Shown piece by piece: positions 1-10,589 of a stretch of DNA of 64,000 bases. The notes beneath the pieces are model-generated. The model saw only the letters and a program-made list of their open reading frames with translations, searched no databases and was not told where the DNA came from. The number at the start of each line of letters is the position of its first letter. Positions within the stretch are counted from its first letter, which is position 1. Location: the NCBI GenBank assembly GCA_965644295.1, contig CBFFRP010000068.1, forward strand, positions 62,001 through 126,000. The letters are read 5' to 3'. A program made the position numbers and the translations under genes. The DNA is from Paraphysomonas bandaiensis (Eukaryota; Chrysophyceae).

Positions 1-482
1 GGAGCGGCCACACAGAGTTTTTAGTTGGGAAGTCAAGCGATGGTGGCCCGGTGACAGTACGCCTTACTTACCGAACACAATCCGTAGCGCCTAATTCGTT
101 GTTTATGAATGAGCACTCAACATCTACTGTTAAGAATGAAGTACCTGTACCATCAAGTACCTCCAAGGAGAATGAAATGCCTGCTCCAGCAATTATTCCT
201 AGTCAAGATGAGGAAACCATTTCAAATACTAACCAAACGAATCAACACGAGACGTTGAAGGAAAGTGCACGTTCTAATACCTCTCCTACTCGGGTTGTTT
301 CTCAGGCTTCTAAATTGATAACTGCCGTTCAGGCGGAGATGTTAGCTGAGCAGCAGGAAGATTGTGAAGATTATCAAGAAGACTTTGATGTGGAGGCGGA
401 GAAGAGCTTTTTGGAACAATTTGGTTTGACCTCAAATGACGAAGATGATTTGGGTGGTTATGATGAATCCTTTGATGATTAG
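1..482 (+). CDS. 3' end of an acidic, low-complexity protein (partial)
   Basis: The reading frame is open from the left edge of the window to a TAG at 480-482, so this is the tail of a gene that begins outside. The visible part, about 159 residues, is rich in Ser, Thr, Asn, Gln and Glu and looks disordered. Around residues 90-105 there is a possible helix (SKLITAVQAEMLAEQQ), and the protein ends in a strongly acidic tail (EDDLGGYDESFDD). No family is recognised. An internal ATG at 51 exists, but the frame continues upstream without a stop, so I do not treat it as the start. An upstream splice acceptor inside the first 50 bases cannot be excluded. Confidence 0.55.
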   Translation, partial: SGHTEFLVGKSSDGGPVTVRLTYRTQSVAPNSLFMNEHSTSTVKNEVPVPSSTSKENEMPAPAIIPSQDEETISNTNQTNQHETLKESARSNTSPTRVVSQASKLITAVQAEMLAEQQEDCEDYQEDFDVEAEKSFLEQFGLTSNDEDDLGGYDESFDD

Positions 483-1190
483 TGTATCATATCATTCGTT
501 GTAATAGTACTACATTTTATGCACAATGTAATTTCATGTTTACTAGTCATGTGTACTGTATTATGATCTTTAAATGAATTGTATAGTTTAACTGATATGA
601 ATGGACTGGAAAATGCAATGATTTTTCCTGTTAAAGTGGATATGCGATGGCCCTCAATGTAGTAAACAGAACATAGTTGGACAAGACTATTCACCAGGTC
701 AGAGTATTCCTCAGTAGCAGAAAAATGAATTACAGCTTGTAGGTTCAATTGATGACTTTCACAACCTAGAAGAGGTACAGAGAGCCCACATTACTCTTAC
801 TGTATGGTTAATGTAGCCATATTAGGGTTGCAAACATGTCACAAAGAACAAGTTCCACACAACTGAAGCCCAATCCCGTTAACTGTAACTCGCCAAAACT
901 ATAATCTCCGATGTAGTAAATAATGTGGGAATCCTCATCTTCATATTGGACTCCACTGCATAACAACACTTGTTGCACAACTCTTTGTCCGAAAACCGCA
1001 AACACAACTCCTCGATATTAACGCTAACAGATAAACCAAATGTGATAGGTTTAACCAAATGTGTAACATTTTCTTAAGGAGAGGTATATTCTCTATCGAC
1101 AAAAAGAATGATGTAGATATTTATAGCCACCCAGTTGCACCAGTGATACACATTTCAGGCGTAATAAGGCGACACCGTTCTCTTGACATT
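483..1190. other. Intergenic, no gene seen
   Basis: Only short overlapping frames with no family resemblance occur here. AT-rich sequence; nothing further can be supported. Confidence 0.5.
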
Positions 1191-1197
1191 AGTAGCT

Positions 1198-1562
1198 TAG
1201 CAATAGGCGTTTAAGGGTCAGGAGTAATATAGCTATTAACTAAATAGTGCTTAACTCTTATATGCTATTATTTAACGCTACAAAAGCTACTTGAGCGCGT
1301 CACCGCAAGCACCTAGGTGCAACCACGTTTTCGCTCTATCACTCAATGCTAACGGAAATAGCAAGCACGACGTTGATACTCCTGACTTATGCTGACTTCA
1401 GGATATTTGAGTCCTTAAAGTAAACAGTCCGGATGCTTTACTTCAGCAGGTAGCCCAATGTCCCGAATGCTTTGAGGTGGGCCCATTCCTGGATGCCTGT
1501 TTATTCATCCACGCTCAAAGACATCTACGCGTGTGACGCTTATTAGTGTCAATATATAATGC
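1198..1562 (+). repeat. Dispersed repeat family R1, copy A
   Basis: Begins with TAGCAATAGGCGTT and contains the blocks TTTAACGCTACAAAAGCT, a Ala/Gly-poor CACCGCAAGCACC block, CTGACTTCAGGAT, GTCCGGATGCTT, GGTGGGCCCATT and CCTGTTTATTC. The same blocks occur in the same order in copies B (15.53-16.03 kb, minus) and C (16.80-17.14 kb, plus); the first part occurs in copy D (21.35-21.54 kb). No open frame is conserved between copies, so it is probably a non-coding transposable element (MITE, SINE or LTR fragment). Confidence 0.7.
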
Positions 1563-2437
1563 ATCTAGAGCATTCTTTCTACTCTAATCTACATGGGACT
1601 GAGGCGTGTTTTGAGAATTGCGTTCACCCTTTTAGCCAATCTTTTGCTTCAATAGACCCTCTTTCATACTGAGCACTCTCTGCATTATTTCCATTATCTA
1701 CAAACCACGTTTGGTAGTTCCTCTTTAGTTCAAAAATACTCGGTGAAGAATAAAAATGCCATCCTGAAGAATAAATAACTATATATATATGCATTGGTTC
1801 CAAACAGATACACAACATCATTCAATATTTTGAAGGCATAGAATACCTTCAATCAGCTTATGTGGGGGTTGATCATTTTGTCCTTTGCCAACGATCTTTG
1901 ACATGATATTAAGCTTGCGTGATGAGGTAAAACTGTATACTGTCACGTAGTTATGATTAATAATGATAATGTGACTGTACGCAGTACGCAGTGCACATAG
2001 TATTCTTCTTCTTCTATGCTAATGCTAACAGGCAATGGGTATGTAGCCATGATCAGTACCTATACAACATAAGATGCTATCTGTATATTTAAGCCACACT
2101 TACCAATTTGTTAGTTTTTAAACCAAGTAATTTCATAAGTGATTCAAGTAACTGCTTACATGTCTATATGACTGCTTTGGACTTTGGACCATGCAACTGC
2201 AGTGTACAATATAAACCACTACTACTCTTTCTTGTGAGGCCACACTAGCAAGCATAGAACAAGATTCTTATATTATTGTTTGGTGAGTTAATAAAGTATG
2301 AACATGAAGATAACGTCTACACTACTTCGAAGTAGTTTTATTACAGAATGATTCGTCTTGAAAAAATCAAAACAAAGGCGACCATATAGAACAGCGACAG
2401 AAAATATGAAACACATTGAAGACAAAGTACAAACGAT
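1563..2437. other. Intergenic, no gene seen
   Basis: AT-rich sequence with no supported frame or RNA. It separates repeat copy A from the 3' end of the minus-strand gene at 2438. Confidence 0.5.
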
Positions 2438-3118
2438 TCACACAATTGCAACTACAACACTATCGTCTTCTATATTAACTTCAGCAATACGAATCCGAGT
2501 CGAATTATGCGAACTGCCTTTGCACATGAGTTTCATATGAGATGAAGTATCTCCTTCTTCTAATTCCATTATACAATCAACAAAATTAGATATAATTTGT
2601 TTATAATCCTCATCATTGCAACTATCAGAGATCATCACATACATCTTACTACCTGATTTTTGTTCTAAATAATGAATTAAATCAAATAAATATGATAAAG
2701 TATGTATTGTATTATTCAAAAACATTTGCTTATCAAGTGATGCCCCAATAATTTCACTAAGATTATTAATAATAATAATATCAGGGATATTTTTATAATA
2801 CTGTATGGTTGTAAATATATATAATAAATCATTATAACATGATGCATATGAAATATCCATTATATTTAGATATGATATATAAAAATCCATAGTTTTTATA
2901 TGTGTATTTGTATGATATAAAATTATAGGTTGAGTTGATATGGATATATTGTGTTCTGATTGATATATATGAAGTGATCTTTTTCCTATGTCCGCACAAG
3001 ATACGGCGAAGTCCATTATTAAATTTGATTGAACCAATAGATGAGATGGATTAGAGAAAAAGATATAATTGATTGGCTCTTGGAGTTTATTACTAGCATG
3101 ATGGATACAGTTGATCAT
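2438..3118 (-). CDS. RecA-fold-like protein (possible Rad51-paralogue/SWSAP1- or Elp6-like), unassigned
   Basis: Single-exon frame of 226 residues. It starts 'MINCIHHASNKLQ' and has the alternating hydrophobic strand and helix pattern of a RecA-type core. An early helix (residues 27-45, LLVQSNLIMDFAVSCADIG) is followed by a strand, a Walker-B-like hydrophobic strand near residue 113 (IPDIIIINNLSEI), and a further strand near 157 (KMYVMISDS). No Walker A (GxxxxGKT) is visible, as in ATPase-dead members such as Elp5/Elp6 or SWSAP1. The C-terminus has regular strands (STRIRIAEVNIEDDSVVVAIV). The 5' two thirds are extremely AT-rich and the 3' third less so, as in other genes here. Function is inferred from pattern only. 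Confidence 0.5.
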   Translation of the reverse strand: MINCIHHASNKLQEPINYIFFSNPSHLLVQSNLIMDFAVSCADIGKRSLHIYQSEHNISISTQPIILYHTNTHIKTMDFYISYLNIMDISYASCYNDLLYIFTTIQYYKNIPDIIIINNLSEIIGASLDKQMFLNNTIHTLSYLFDLIHYLEQKSGSKMYVMISDSCNDEDYKQIISNFVDCIMELEEGDTSSHMKLMCKGSSHNSTRIRIAEVNIEDDSVVVAIV

Positions 3119-4811
3119 TAGATTGCAATACTATCTCTCAGTGGTGTTATATATGATTACTTCAGACCTTATATGACAATGCCTTCTATATATAGACAGA
3201 CACATACATTTCCTGTATACATGCACAAGCATATACACTGTACATTCACCTACACAGCAGAATACCATATACATATATGCATAGAGTACTCCAATATGTG
3301 GTCGATATACTGCTGTACATACAGCAGTATACAAAAAACCAGTACGAAAAATCGTAAGTCAAAAACTGGATAATCGCATAAAAATAACCTTTTTTTGATA
3401 TATTTCCCTGTCTACAGTACAAAAAGTCGACCAGGTTAACAAATCTTAGATTTTTAGATGTGTACTCTATCTCAAACAACGAAAAAAGGGCGATTTTTTT
3501 GCCTAATCGACTTTTTCCCACCCACAAATATCCGGATATACTCATCTTACAGTACACCGCCATAATAATACACAGCAGTATGCTGTATATATAGAGAGAT
3601 CAAGACCTAGCTAACCATTCGTATCGGCAGTCAGCATCTCATTTTGCGGAAATAAATTGAAACAAAATTCTTCTATATTACTGAACAATAACTACGGCTG
3701 GAATACACATAATTATTGTCTCAATATTAGAGGCATCTTGGAACAAAAATAAACGAAGGATGCCGATATTTAAGAACTACAAGCAAGCAAGCAAACAAAC
3801 AAGCAAACAAAAGAAATTCAAACAACTATTTATGTTATTATTGATAATGTCAGTTGATATCATTACAGACTCTGTCCCTCTCATTGAATACATTGAGCCC
3901 TCTCATATACATACATATACCGTATACTGCAGCAGATGTTTCGCACAAGGAAATCTAGATTAGACTACTGCTATTTTTCTGGTGTTAATATGAGCGTTCG
4001 ATTAAACCCAGTTTAGGTCAAGGATACGCCTCTTTACAAGCCAAAAGGACAGCAATACATATATAAACAGGTTACCATGTCAAACAATCTTAGAGACACT
4101 GAAATCACAGATATTAATCCACAAGCGACTTAGGTGGCTAGTTTGAGGTTTGAGTTACACGGGGGTGTTTACCATTTTTTTTAATTTTGTTCACTACATG
4201 ATGCAGGACTAGAACGATAGTCTCAATACAGCATCTCTGCAGTTCCCTTTTTATTGACTAGTGACTGCTACTCTGTGTTCGTATCCCCTCTTGCAATCTA
4301 CAGTATATTGATTATTTCATTGAGGGGGAGTATTAGGATTCATCTTAATATAAGATAGTATATAAAATCATATAGTGTGCAATGAAATATATCATGAACT
4401 GAATTAATGGAAGTACCTGTTGAATGTTGAAGATACATGATCGTCATTGTCAGTTATACTTCTAACCATTCCGTTAGAATTATTATTATTCACTTTTCTA
4501 CATTACTGTATTCATCACTTTATATTCTATATTCTAATAATCACTACATTTTTTTAGCATTACTAAGCTTAAATCTGCAGTGTTCACTTGACGACGTAAA
4601 TTTTTTTGACGAGAAGAGCTCAATTCTGCATCCCTAATATAAACCATAGTCTTGTATACGTTCTGAAAAAACGAGAAAGAAGCTTCAGCTACCATAGTTT
4701 CAAGTAAAATATATTAATATTAAAACATGACTCGTCAGAGTCACAATCTTACAGCGTTTATCGGTTAAAAATGCTTTGTACATCCAAAATATGATCTACA
4801 AAGAAGTTTTT
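3119..4811. other. Intergenic, mostly featureless apart from repeat R2
   Basis: Contains the R2 element at 3622-3768. Small frames elsewhere show no family resemblance. The stretch 3230-3600 is rich in TATAC and CAGTA motifs that recur around 57 kb, but I see no gene. Confidence 0.45.
3622..3768 (+). repeat. Dispersed repeat R2, copy 1 (MITE-like)
   Basis: A 147-bp unit with inverted 8-bp termini (TATCGGCA at 3622-3629 and TGCCGATA at 3761-3768). The interior, including ACTACGGCTGGAATACA and CAATATTAGAGGCATCT, recurs in inverted orientation at about 56830-56960. Small size, inverted ends and lack of coding capacity suggest a non-autonomous DNA element. Confidence 0.55.
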
Positions 4812-7800
4812 TTACAATTTTCGAATCGGGTCATACCCGAAGAATTCATCATCAGAGGAATTGGAGCTATCTGTACTGGCGGGCTGAGTATGTGCCAATC
4901 GAGAGCGAGAGAGCTCAACAATATCCAGGGAAGGAAATACATCGGAGTCATCCGTATTGTACTGGCTGATAGAGTGGTCCGTACCTTGAGATTGAGAGCG
5001 ATGTATAAAAGAATCATCCGACGGCACAACATCAACATCTGACACAGGTTGTTCTGGATAAACAATGTCATCATCTTCCTCTGAGAGTTGGCTATTGGTG
5101 CATGGAGTGGAAGTGGAAACTACCTTCGGAGCATTGAATGCTGGTTTCACAGGGGCGGTTTGTGGAATCGTTTGTGTACTTACTCGCGGAGCCGTGAATG
5201 CTGATTTTGCAGAAGTTTGTGCACTGCCTCCTCGACGAGACACGGTTGTAATCACCCTAGGGGATGATATACTATCATCGTCTGATGAGCTATCTATACC
5301 CACAGCCAAGCACACACTATCTTCTACAGTTGGCTCATCAAGCTCAGGTACTGGATAAATTGTTTCCGATGGCGGAGAGGCTGCTTTGTCGCCTTCAGAT
5401 TGTTGTTGGCTGGACTCATTGGAAGCAGTGTCAAAACCAACCCCCAGAGTGACACCATCAAGAGAAACTAATCCACTTTCATAGTCCGCAGAGCATACAG
5501 GAGGGTGGATACCTATATCGTCTTTCACTTCTTTTTTCTCCTTTTCCTCGCGTCTTTTACGAATAATAGGAAGCCAAAAGATACCAAATACCCAGCAGCA
5601 ACAACAGCAGATTAGTAAAGCTGCGACTGGAAGGGCGATGGTCATAATTCCCAACTCAGCGGTGCCACTACTATCAGTAGCACTCTGGGCTGCTAAAAAA
5701 AGTGAAGGGACAGACGATGGGGCATTGCTGAGACCAGGTGTACCAGTATCTGAAGAGGGTCGATGAGTCGGGTTGACCACATTAATCAAAGGATCAACAG
5801 AGGGAACTACAGTCGGGACAAATGTTTTCAGTAATGAAAGAGAAGAAGTTGGTTCGCACGACGGAATGTGGGTCGGCGTAACTGTAGGTACTGCTGACGG
5901 AGACACTGACAGATGAAATGTGGGTACAGATGATGGGAGGGTACTAGGTGCAGACGTTAGCCGATCAGTCGGCGTCGAACTTGGTAAATATGTGGGAAAA
6001 TAAGAAGGCAATATGACAGGCCGATTGGAAGGCAAATAGGATTGACCATAGGATGGAACTAAGGACGGTGGACAAATAGGTGTACTTGTTGGAAATGATG
6101 TAGGAGAAGCACTTGGAAATTGGGATGGTATTTTGAGGGGAATTATCGTAGGCTCCCATGACGGGTTGCATGAGGGCGCGGAAGTCGGAGAAAAAGTGGG
6201 CTCTACAGATGGCATATTGGACTGAGCGCTCGTAGGGAATACACTTGGTGACACAGTAGGCAAACTGGATGGAGTACTCGATGGTGACGAAGATGGACTA
6301 CTTGCAGGGAAATGCGTTGGCGATGCGGTAGGATCACTGGATGGATTGAAAGTAGGCAAAACGGTTGGTGTAATCGTGAGAATATTGGATGGGAAAAAGG
6401 TAGGAGCATTCGATGGAATGAAAGTAGGTAATGCGGTTGGGGTAATAGTGGGAATGATGGATGGGGGAAAAGTAGGAGCATTCGATGGAATGACAGTAGG
6501 TGATACTGATGGTGCTATAGTGGGCATATTGGATGGGAAGTGTGTAGGGATAAGTGTTGGTGACGCAGTTGGAGAACTTGACGGAATGATCGACGGCAGT
6601 GCGGTTGGTGCAACAGTAGGTAGTTGTGTCGGAGATAGAGTTGGAGAATTAGATGAAACTTCAGTCGGAAGTACGGTTGGCGATAAGGTCGGCATATTGG
6701 ATGGGAAGTTTGAAGGTAACAGTGTTGGCGACATAGTCGGTGCGCCGGTTGGAAGGCTGGTAGGCGATGGGGTCGGTGAAACGGAAGGCATAACGGATGG
6801 AACGCTTGTCGGTGGCGTGGTTGGCAGCAGGGTAGGTATCTTGGATGGAATGTCTGTCGGTACCGCTGACGGTGACTGCGTCGGTATATTCGTTGGAACA
6901 ATCGTCGGTACTCCTGACGGTAACGAAGAAGGTATGTCGGACGGAACACTTGTAGGCCATACAGTTGGCAAAATACTAGGTATATTGGACGGAACATTCG
7001 TGGGTAGCCAAGACGGGGATGCAGAAGGCACATTGGACGGAGAATGAGTCGGAACCCGGGTGGGTGAAAGAGTAGGAATACTGGACGGCATGCCCGTCGG
7101 TAATCCCGTGGGTCGTTGAGTCGGCAAATTTGAAGGAATATTTGTTGGTGACCCGGTGGGTGAAAGAGTAGGAATACTGGACGGCGTGCCCGTCGGTAAT
7201 CCCGTTGGTCGTTGAGTCGGCATATTTGACGGAACACTCGTTGGTGACTTGGTTGGTGAAAGGGTAGGAATACTGGACGGCATGCCCGTCGGTAATCCCG
7301 TTGGTCGTTGCGTCGGTATATTTGACGGAACACTCGTTGGTGACCCGGTTGGTGAAAGGGTAGGAATACTGGACGGCATGCCCGTCGGTAATCCCGTTGG
7401 TCGTTGAGTCGGCATATTTGACGGAACAGTCGTTGGTAACCCGGTGGGTGAAAGGGTAGGAATATTAGATGGAACGCCGGTCGGTACTCCTGACGGTGTA
7501 CGAGTGGGTATGCCTGATGGAATTCCAGTGGGCGAAACAGACGGAAGAACTGTTGGAACAGCACTAGGAGATGTCGGTTGGGATGTGGGTGCAAACGTAG
7601 GCGAAGAAGTTGGCTTCAGTGTAGGCTTCACGGTTGGACAACTTGTTGGAGTTAGGGTTGGCCGACGGGTGGGCACAGTTGTAGGTGTCCTTGTCGGGGG
7701 GATAAAAGGGGTCCGCGTCGGAGTCGAGGTGGGCATTACAGTGGGGCTATAAGACGGGAGACTTGTAGGAATTTTCGTAGGGACATCAGAAGGCTGGTTA

Positions 7801-8981
7801 GTTGGCGGGTATGTGGGAGATTCACTTGGTATGAACGACGGAGTAGAAGTGGGGTTGGCTAGTGGGGACATAGATGGTGCGCTGGTTGGTTCACCAGTTG
7901 GTTCTGTTGTGGGTAGTGCAGTTCCTGTGAAATTGAAAACAATATTGCATATATTCATGCTGCCTTCTGCAGAGTGACTACGCCCAACTGCTATCGCGCT
8001 AACTTCTTCTTCGTTGGGATGATATGTTTCTTCATCAGCACACTGATCTTCCTGCATAACAATGTACACATATGACAAAGTTTTTTCGTTAGTGCGCACC
8101 CCAACAGGGTCCAGACCAGCGAGAGAAGATACCATGCCAAATATCCCAGGCGGAGACATGGTATACTCATAGGAATATGGAAATAGCAAGGGCGTGTGAT
8201 CTACCCCCAGAAAAAGCCTAGCATCTAGTACCACATTGTCCTCACATATGATAAGCGTATCACTGCGGTAGTTCATATAGGCTAGCACCTCGCTTTCCTT
8301 AAGAACTCCGTAAGAGGGATCTATATAGTCATGCGGTGTCAAATAGTACTTCGAGAACCACTTAGCAACATTCAAAGCACGAACTTGTAGAAAGCGGTCG
8401 TGCACGAGGGTCTGAAGCTGGGTGATACTTCCAACCTCCTCCGTAGAGGCAGGAAAACGACACATCGAGTTGGCCATTCTGTCACATCCAGTAGGATAAA
8501 CGAACCTAATCATATTGTCGTCTGAAGATGGAATAGATGATGGTCTTGAAATATCACCAGAATATATAATAAATAATTGTCCAGTAACGTTATACACTCC
8601 ACGCTCAGCTATCATCCACATAACCTCCATTGAAATCTCATCTAATGGTTGACTCCATTCAGTTGAACAATTACTACCTTCAGGTTGATATATTTTTCCA
8701 TTAAATTGTACAAAGCCATTATCTATTTCAATATCTTTAATACGTGGTGCCAATATTGTTGATATTTCAATATCATGATATGGTATACTTATAAATATGA
8801 CAGGATCAATAAACTTATTAGTATATGATGATATTTGTATCCAATTCTGATTATTCATAGTACTATAACCAATCTCTAACCATGTATTGGTGATATATTG
8901 TTGTGTCATTTCATTGTATGTAGATAAAGTATTACCATATATAAAATATGATAAACATATGAATAATTTATAATATAACAT
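4812..8981 (-). CDS. Large PTxx/PSxx-repeat type I membrane protein
   Basis: Uninterrupted frame of 1389 residues. Residues 1-20 form a signal peptide (MLYYKLFICLSYFIYGNTLS). Residues 21-360 are an unrecognised, probably extracellular domain with several Cys. From about 365 to 1110 the protein is almost entirely tetrapeptides of the form PTxx or PSxx, a 12-nt periodicity. Inside it is a higher-order tandem of about 32 residues (PTQRPTGLPTGMPSSIPTLS...), repeated four to five times at 7040-7480. A membrane span follows (IALPVAALLICCCCCWVFGIFWLP), then a basic stop-transfer RKRREEKEKK and a 190-residue acidic, Ser-rich cytoplasmic tail. The repeat resembles proline/threonine stalks of algal and stramenopile surface proteins and would be heavily O-glycosylated. 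The first 130 codons are markedly AT-rich. The ligand of the N-terminal domain is unknown. Confidence 0.85.
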   Translation of the reverse strand: MLYYKLFICLSYFIYGNTLSTYNEMTQQYITNTWLEIGYSTMNNQNWIQISSYTNKFIDPVIFISIPYHDIEISTILAPRIKDIEIDNGFVQFNGKIYQPEGSNCSTEWSQPLDEISMEVMWMIAERGVYNVTGQLFIIYSGDISRPSSIPSSDDNMIRFVYPTGCDRMANSMCRFPASTEEVGSITQLQTLVHDRFLQVRALNVAKWFSKYYLTPHDYIDPSYGVLKESEVLAYMNYRSDTLIICEDNVVLDARLFLGVDHTPLLFPYSYEYTMSPPGIFGMVSSLAGLDPVGVRTNEKTLSYVYIVMQEDQCADEETYHPNEEEVSAIAVGRSHSAEGSMNICNIVFNFTGTALPTTEPTGEPTSAPSMSPLANPTSTPSFIPSESPTYPPTNQPSDVPTKIPTSLPSYSPTVMPTSTPTRTPFIPPTRTPTTVPTRRPTLTPTSCPTVKPTLKPTSSPTFAPTSQPTSPSAVPTVLPSVSPTGIPSGIPTRTPSGVPTGVPSNIPTLSPTGLPTTVPSNMPTQRPTGLPTGMPSSIPTLSPTGSPTSVPSNIPTQRPTGLPTGMPSSIPTLSPTKSPTSVPSNMPTQRPTGLPTGTPSSIPTLSPTGSPTNIPSNLPTQRPTGLPTGMPSSIPTLSPTRVPTHSPSNVPSASPSWLPTNVPSNIPSILPTVWPTSVPSDIPSSLPSGVPTIVPTNIPTQSPSAVPTDIPSKIPTLLPTTPPTSVPSVMPSVSPTPSPTSLPTGAPTMSPTLLPSNFPSNMPTLSPTVLPTEVSSNSPTLSPTQLPTVAPTALPSIIPSSSPTASPTLIPTHFPSNMPTIAPSVSPTVIPSNAPTFPPSIIPTITPTALPTFIPSNAPTFFPSNILTITPTVLPTFNPSSDPTASPTHFPASSPSSSPSSTPSSLPTVSPSVFPTSAQSNMPSVEPTFSPTSAPSCNPSWEPTIIPLKIPSQFPSASPTSFPTSTPICPPSLVPSYGQSYLPSNRPVILPSYFPTYLPSSTPTDRLTSAPSTLPSSVPTFHLSVSPSAVPTVTPTHIPSCEPTSSLSLLKTFVPTVVPSVDPLINVVNPTHRPSSDTGTPGLSNAPSSVPSLFLAAQSATDSSGTAELGIMTIALPVAALLICCCCCWVFGIFWLPIIRKRREEKEKKEVKDDIGIHPPVCSADYESGLVSLDGVTLGVGFDTASNESSQQQSEGDKAASPPSETIYPVPELDEPTVEDSVCLAVGIDSSSDDDSISSPRVITTVSRRGGSAQTSAKSAFTAPRVSTQTIPQTAPVKPAFNAPKVVSTSTPCTNSQLSEEDDDIVYPEQPVSDVDVVPSDDSFIHRSQSQGTDHSISQYNTDDSDVFPSLDIVELSRSRLAHTQPASTDSSNSSDDEFFGYDPIRKL
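7040..7480 (-). repeat. 96-bp tandem repeat inside the PTxx protein gene
   Basis: Near-identical in-frame units of about 96 bp (32 residues) occur four to five times, distinguishable by single codon changes. This is a coding minisatellite, likely length-variable between alleles. Confidence 0.75.
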
Positions 8982-10589
8982 GATAGATATATGTATGTAT
9001 GTGTGTGTGTATGTATGTGTGTGTGTATGTATGTATGTGTGAGTGAGAGAGAGGGAGAGAGAGGGAGTGAGTGAGTGTGTATATGAAACTTTATATACAA
9101 ATTAGAATAATTCAATTAATCATGTATATTGAATCTGTGAGACAATGAATTCTGTCTTGTTTAATATGGAATTCAATGTATGGTTAGATGGTTGTTTGTA
9201 TATAGAGAGATGCATACATAACACTCAGTAGTACTGTATGTAGTATGGAAATATTCGTATATATCAATACACGGGTACATACTACCAGCCCGTATCTATG
9301 TACGGTGTATGTATGTATTGTATGGACTCATCCATTCAAAAAAAAACATACGGTATTGTCGTCATTGTTATTGGTCCTCAACGTACGCACTTAAGTATCC
9401 AATAAGAAATCAGGTATAGTATATAAAGCTATGTGATTAGTCTTAACATACAACTGAAGTATCCAATAATCAATCAGATATAATATATGAATCTATTTGA
9501 TTGGTTATAAAAGTAGTTGAGGTTGTATTTGATGTATTCTTTCACCTTTCACCGTATATTCCCTTCTTACGGTATACGGTTTCGGGACGGTATAACACAC
9601 AGCGTATACACTCCTACTATACACGAAATGGGACATATTTCAACTCATTGCTATGTGTCTTTTGCCTCACTGGGAATGCATTTGCTGCCTTCGCTGTATT
9701 ACTCAAAGATTATATGACCATTTTTACACCCCTACGATCACTGGTGTGCGTGATTGAAATCGATATGCAAGAAGTCCTGTGAGGGCTTCTCCTCCATCTT
9801 TTCCTCCCCTCCCTCCGCTAATGGAAGTTTACAGAATATTCAATATACCAGTCGATAAAATCCTTTTGGCTGTATCAATGTTTCTGCAGTACTTTAATAT
9901 GTTCCAGGAAACTGAAAGAAAAACTTCACTGTATGAACAGCATGATCAATCTCTACAGTAGAAATTTAGGATATGAGGGTAAAATTTATAGGGGTAACAC
10001 GCTTTTGAAACTGACTTGCGACATATAATTTTAAACAAAAAAATAGTTCATTAAAGGGTATATATGAGAAAAGAGCACCCCATACGATTTGAATAGGATA
10101 GTTTTGCTTAATGTTGAAGGCGATCAATTATATATTCAATGGCGTAACGAAAAGAGAGAAGTTTGATTATATCCTCTTTATAAAGTTAGCATGAAATCAT
10201 CTAGAGCATGAAATCACACAGAATGTGGTTCCAGGGTTGTATTGGTGTATTGGCGAGATCCTCACAAGTGATATAACTGATATAGTTGGGTGCTTCTAGA
10301 GTTTCGTATATATTCTAGCATAATATCATTTTTATTTACTTTCTAATTTTAGAACTGTTGTTGCTAGAATAAGGGAGTAAAATATTGCAATAGTATCCCA
10401 ATTGCTACGGTACAAAATCAGTACCTTGTATAAGTTCACAAGTCAGGTTGTTTGATTGTTGACAGCAACTCAAGCTCTAACCACTTTGGCAGAGATGTAT
10501 ATCACTGCAAAGACAACAGATATTGATATGAAAACATCAATTATTAATTCGAGTTCTAATTACATGCATTATTTACAGCCGCTGCGTGA
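8982..10589. other. Intergenic with microsatellites and a tandem duplication
   Basis: 8985-9085 is a (TATG/TGTG/GAGA)n tract just upstream of the PTxx gene. Near 9393 and 9457 a unit of about 64 bp beginning AAGTATCCAATAA is tandemly duplicated with divergence. Short overlapping frames around 9500-9960 show no family features and I do not call them genes. Confidence 0.5.

Noticed and set aside
6346-7752. Plus-strand frames rich in DGxxVG and minus-strand frames rich in HRL/RQ across the PTxx gene
   Set aside because: They are shadows of the 12-nt periodic PTxx coding repeat in other frames.
9501-9961. Small overlapping frames that look weakly protein-like
   Set aside because: No start context, splice signals or family resemblance; two frames compete over the same bases.
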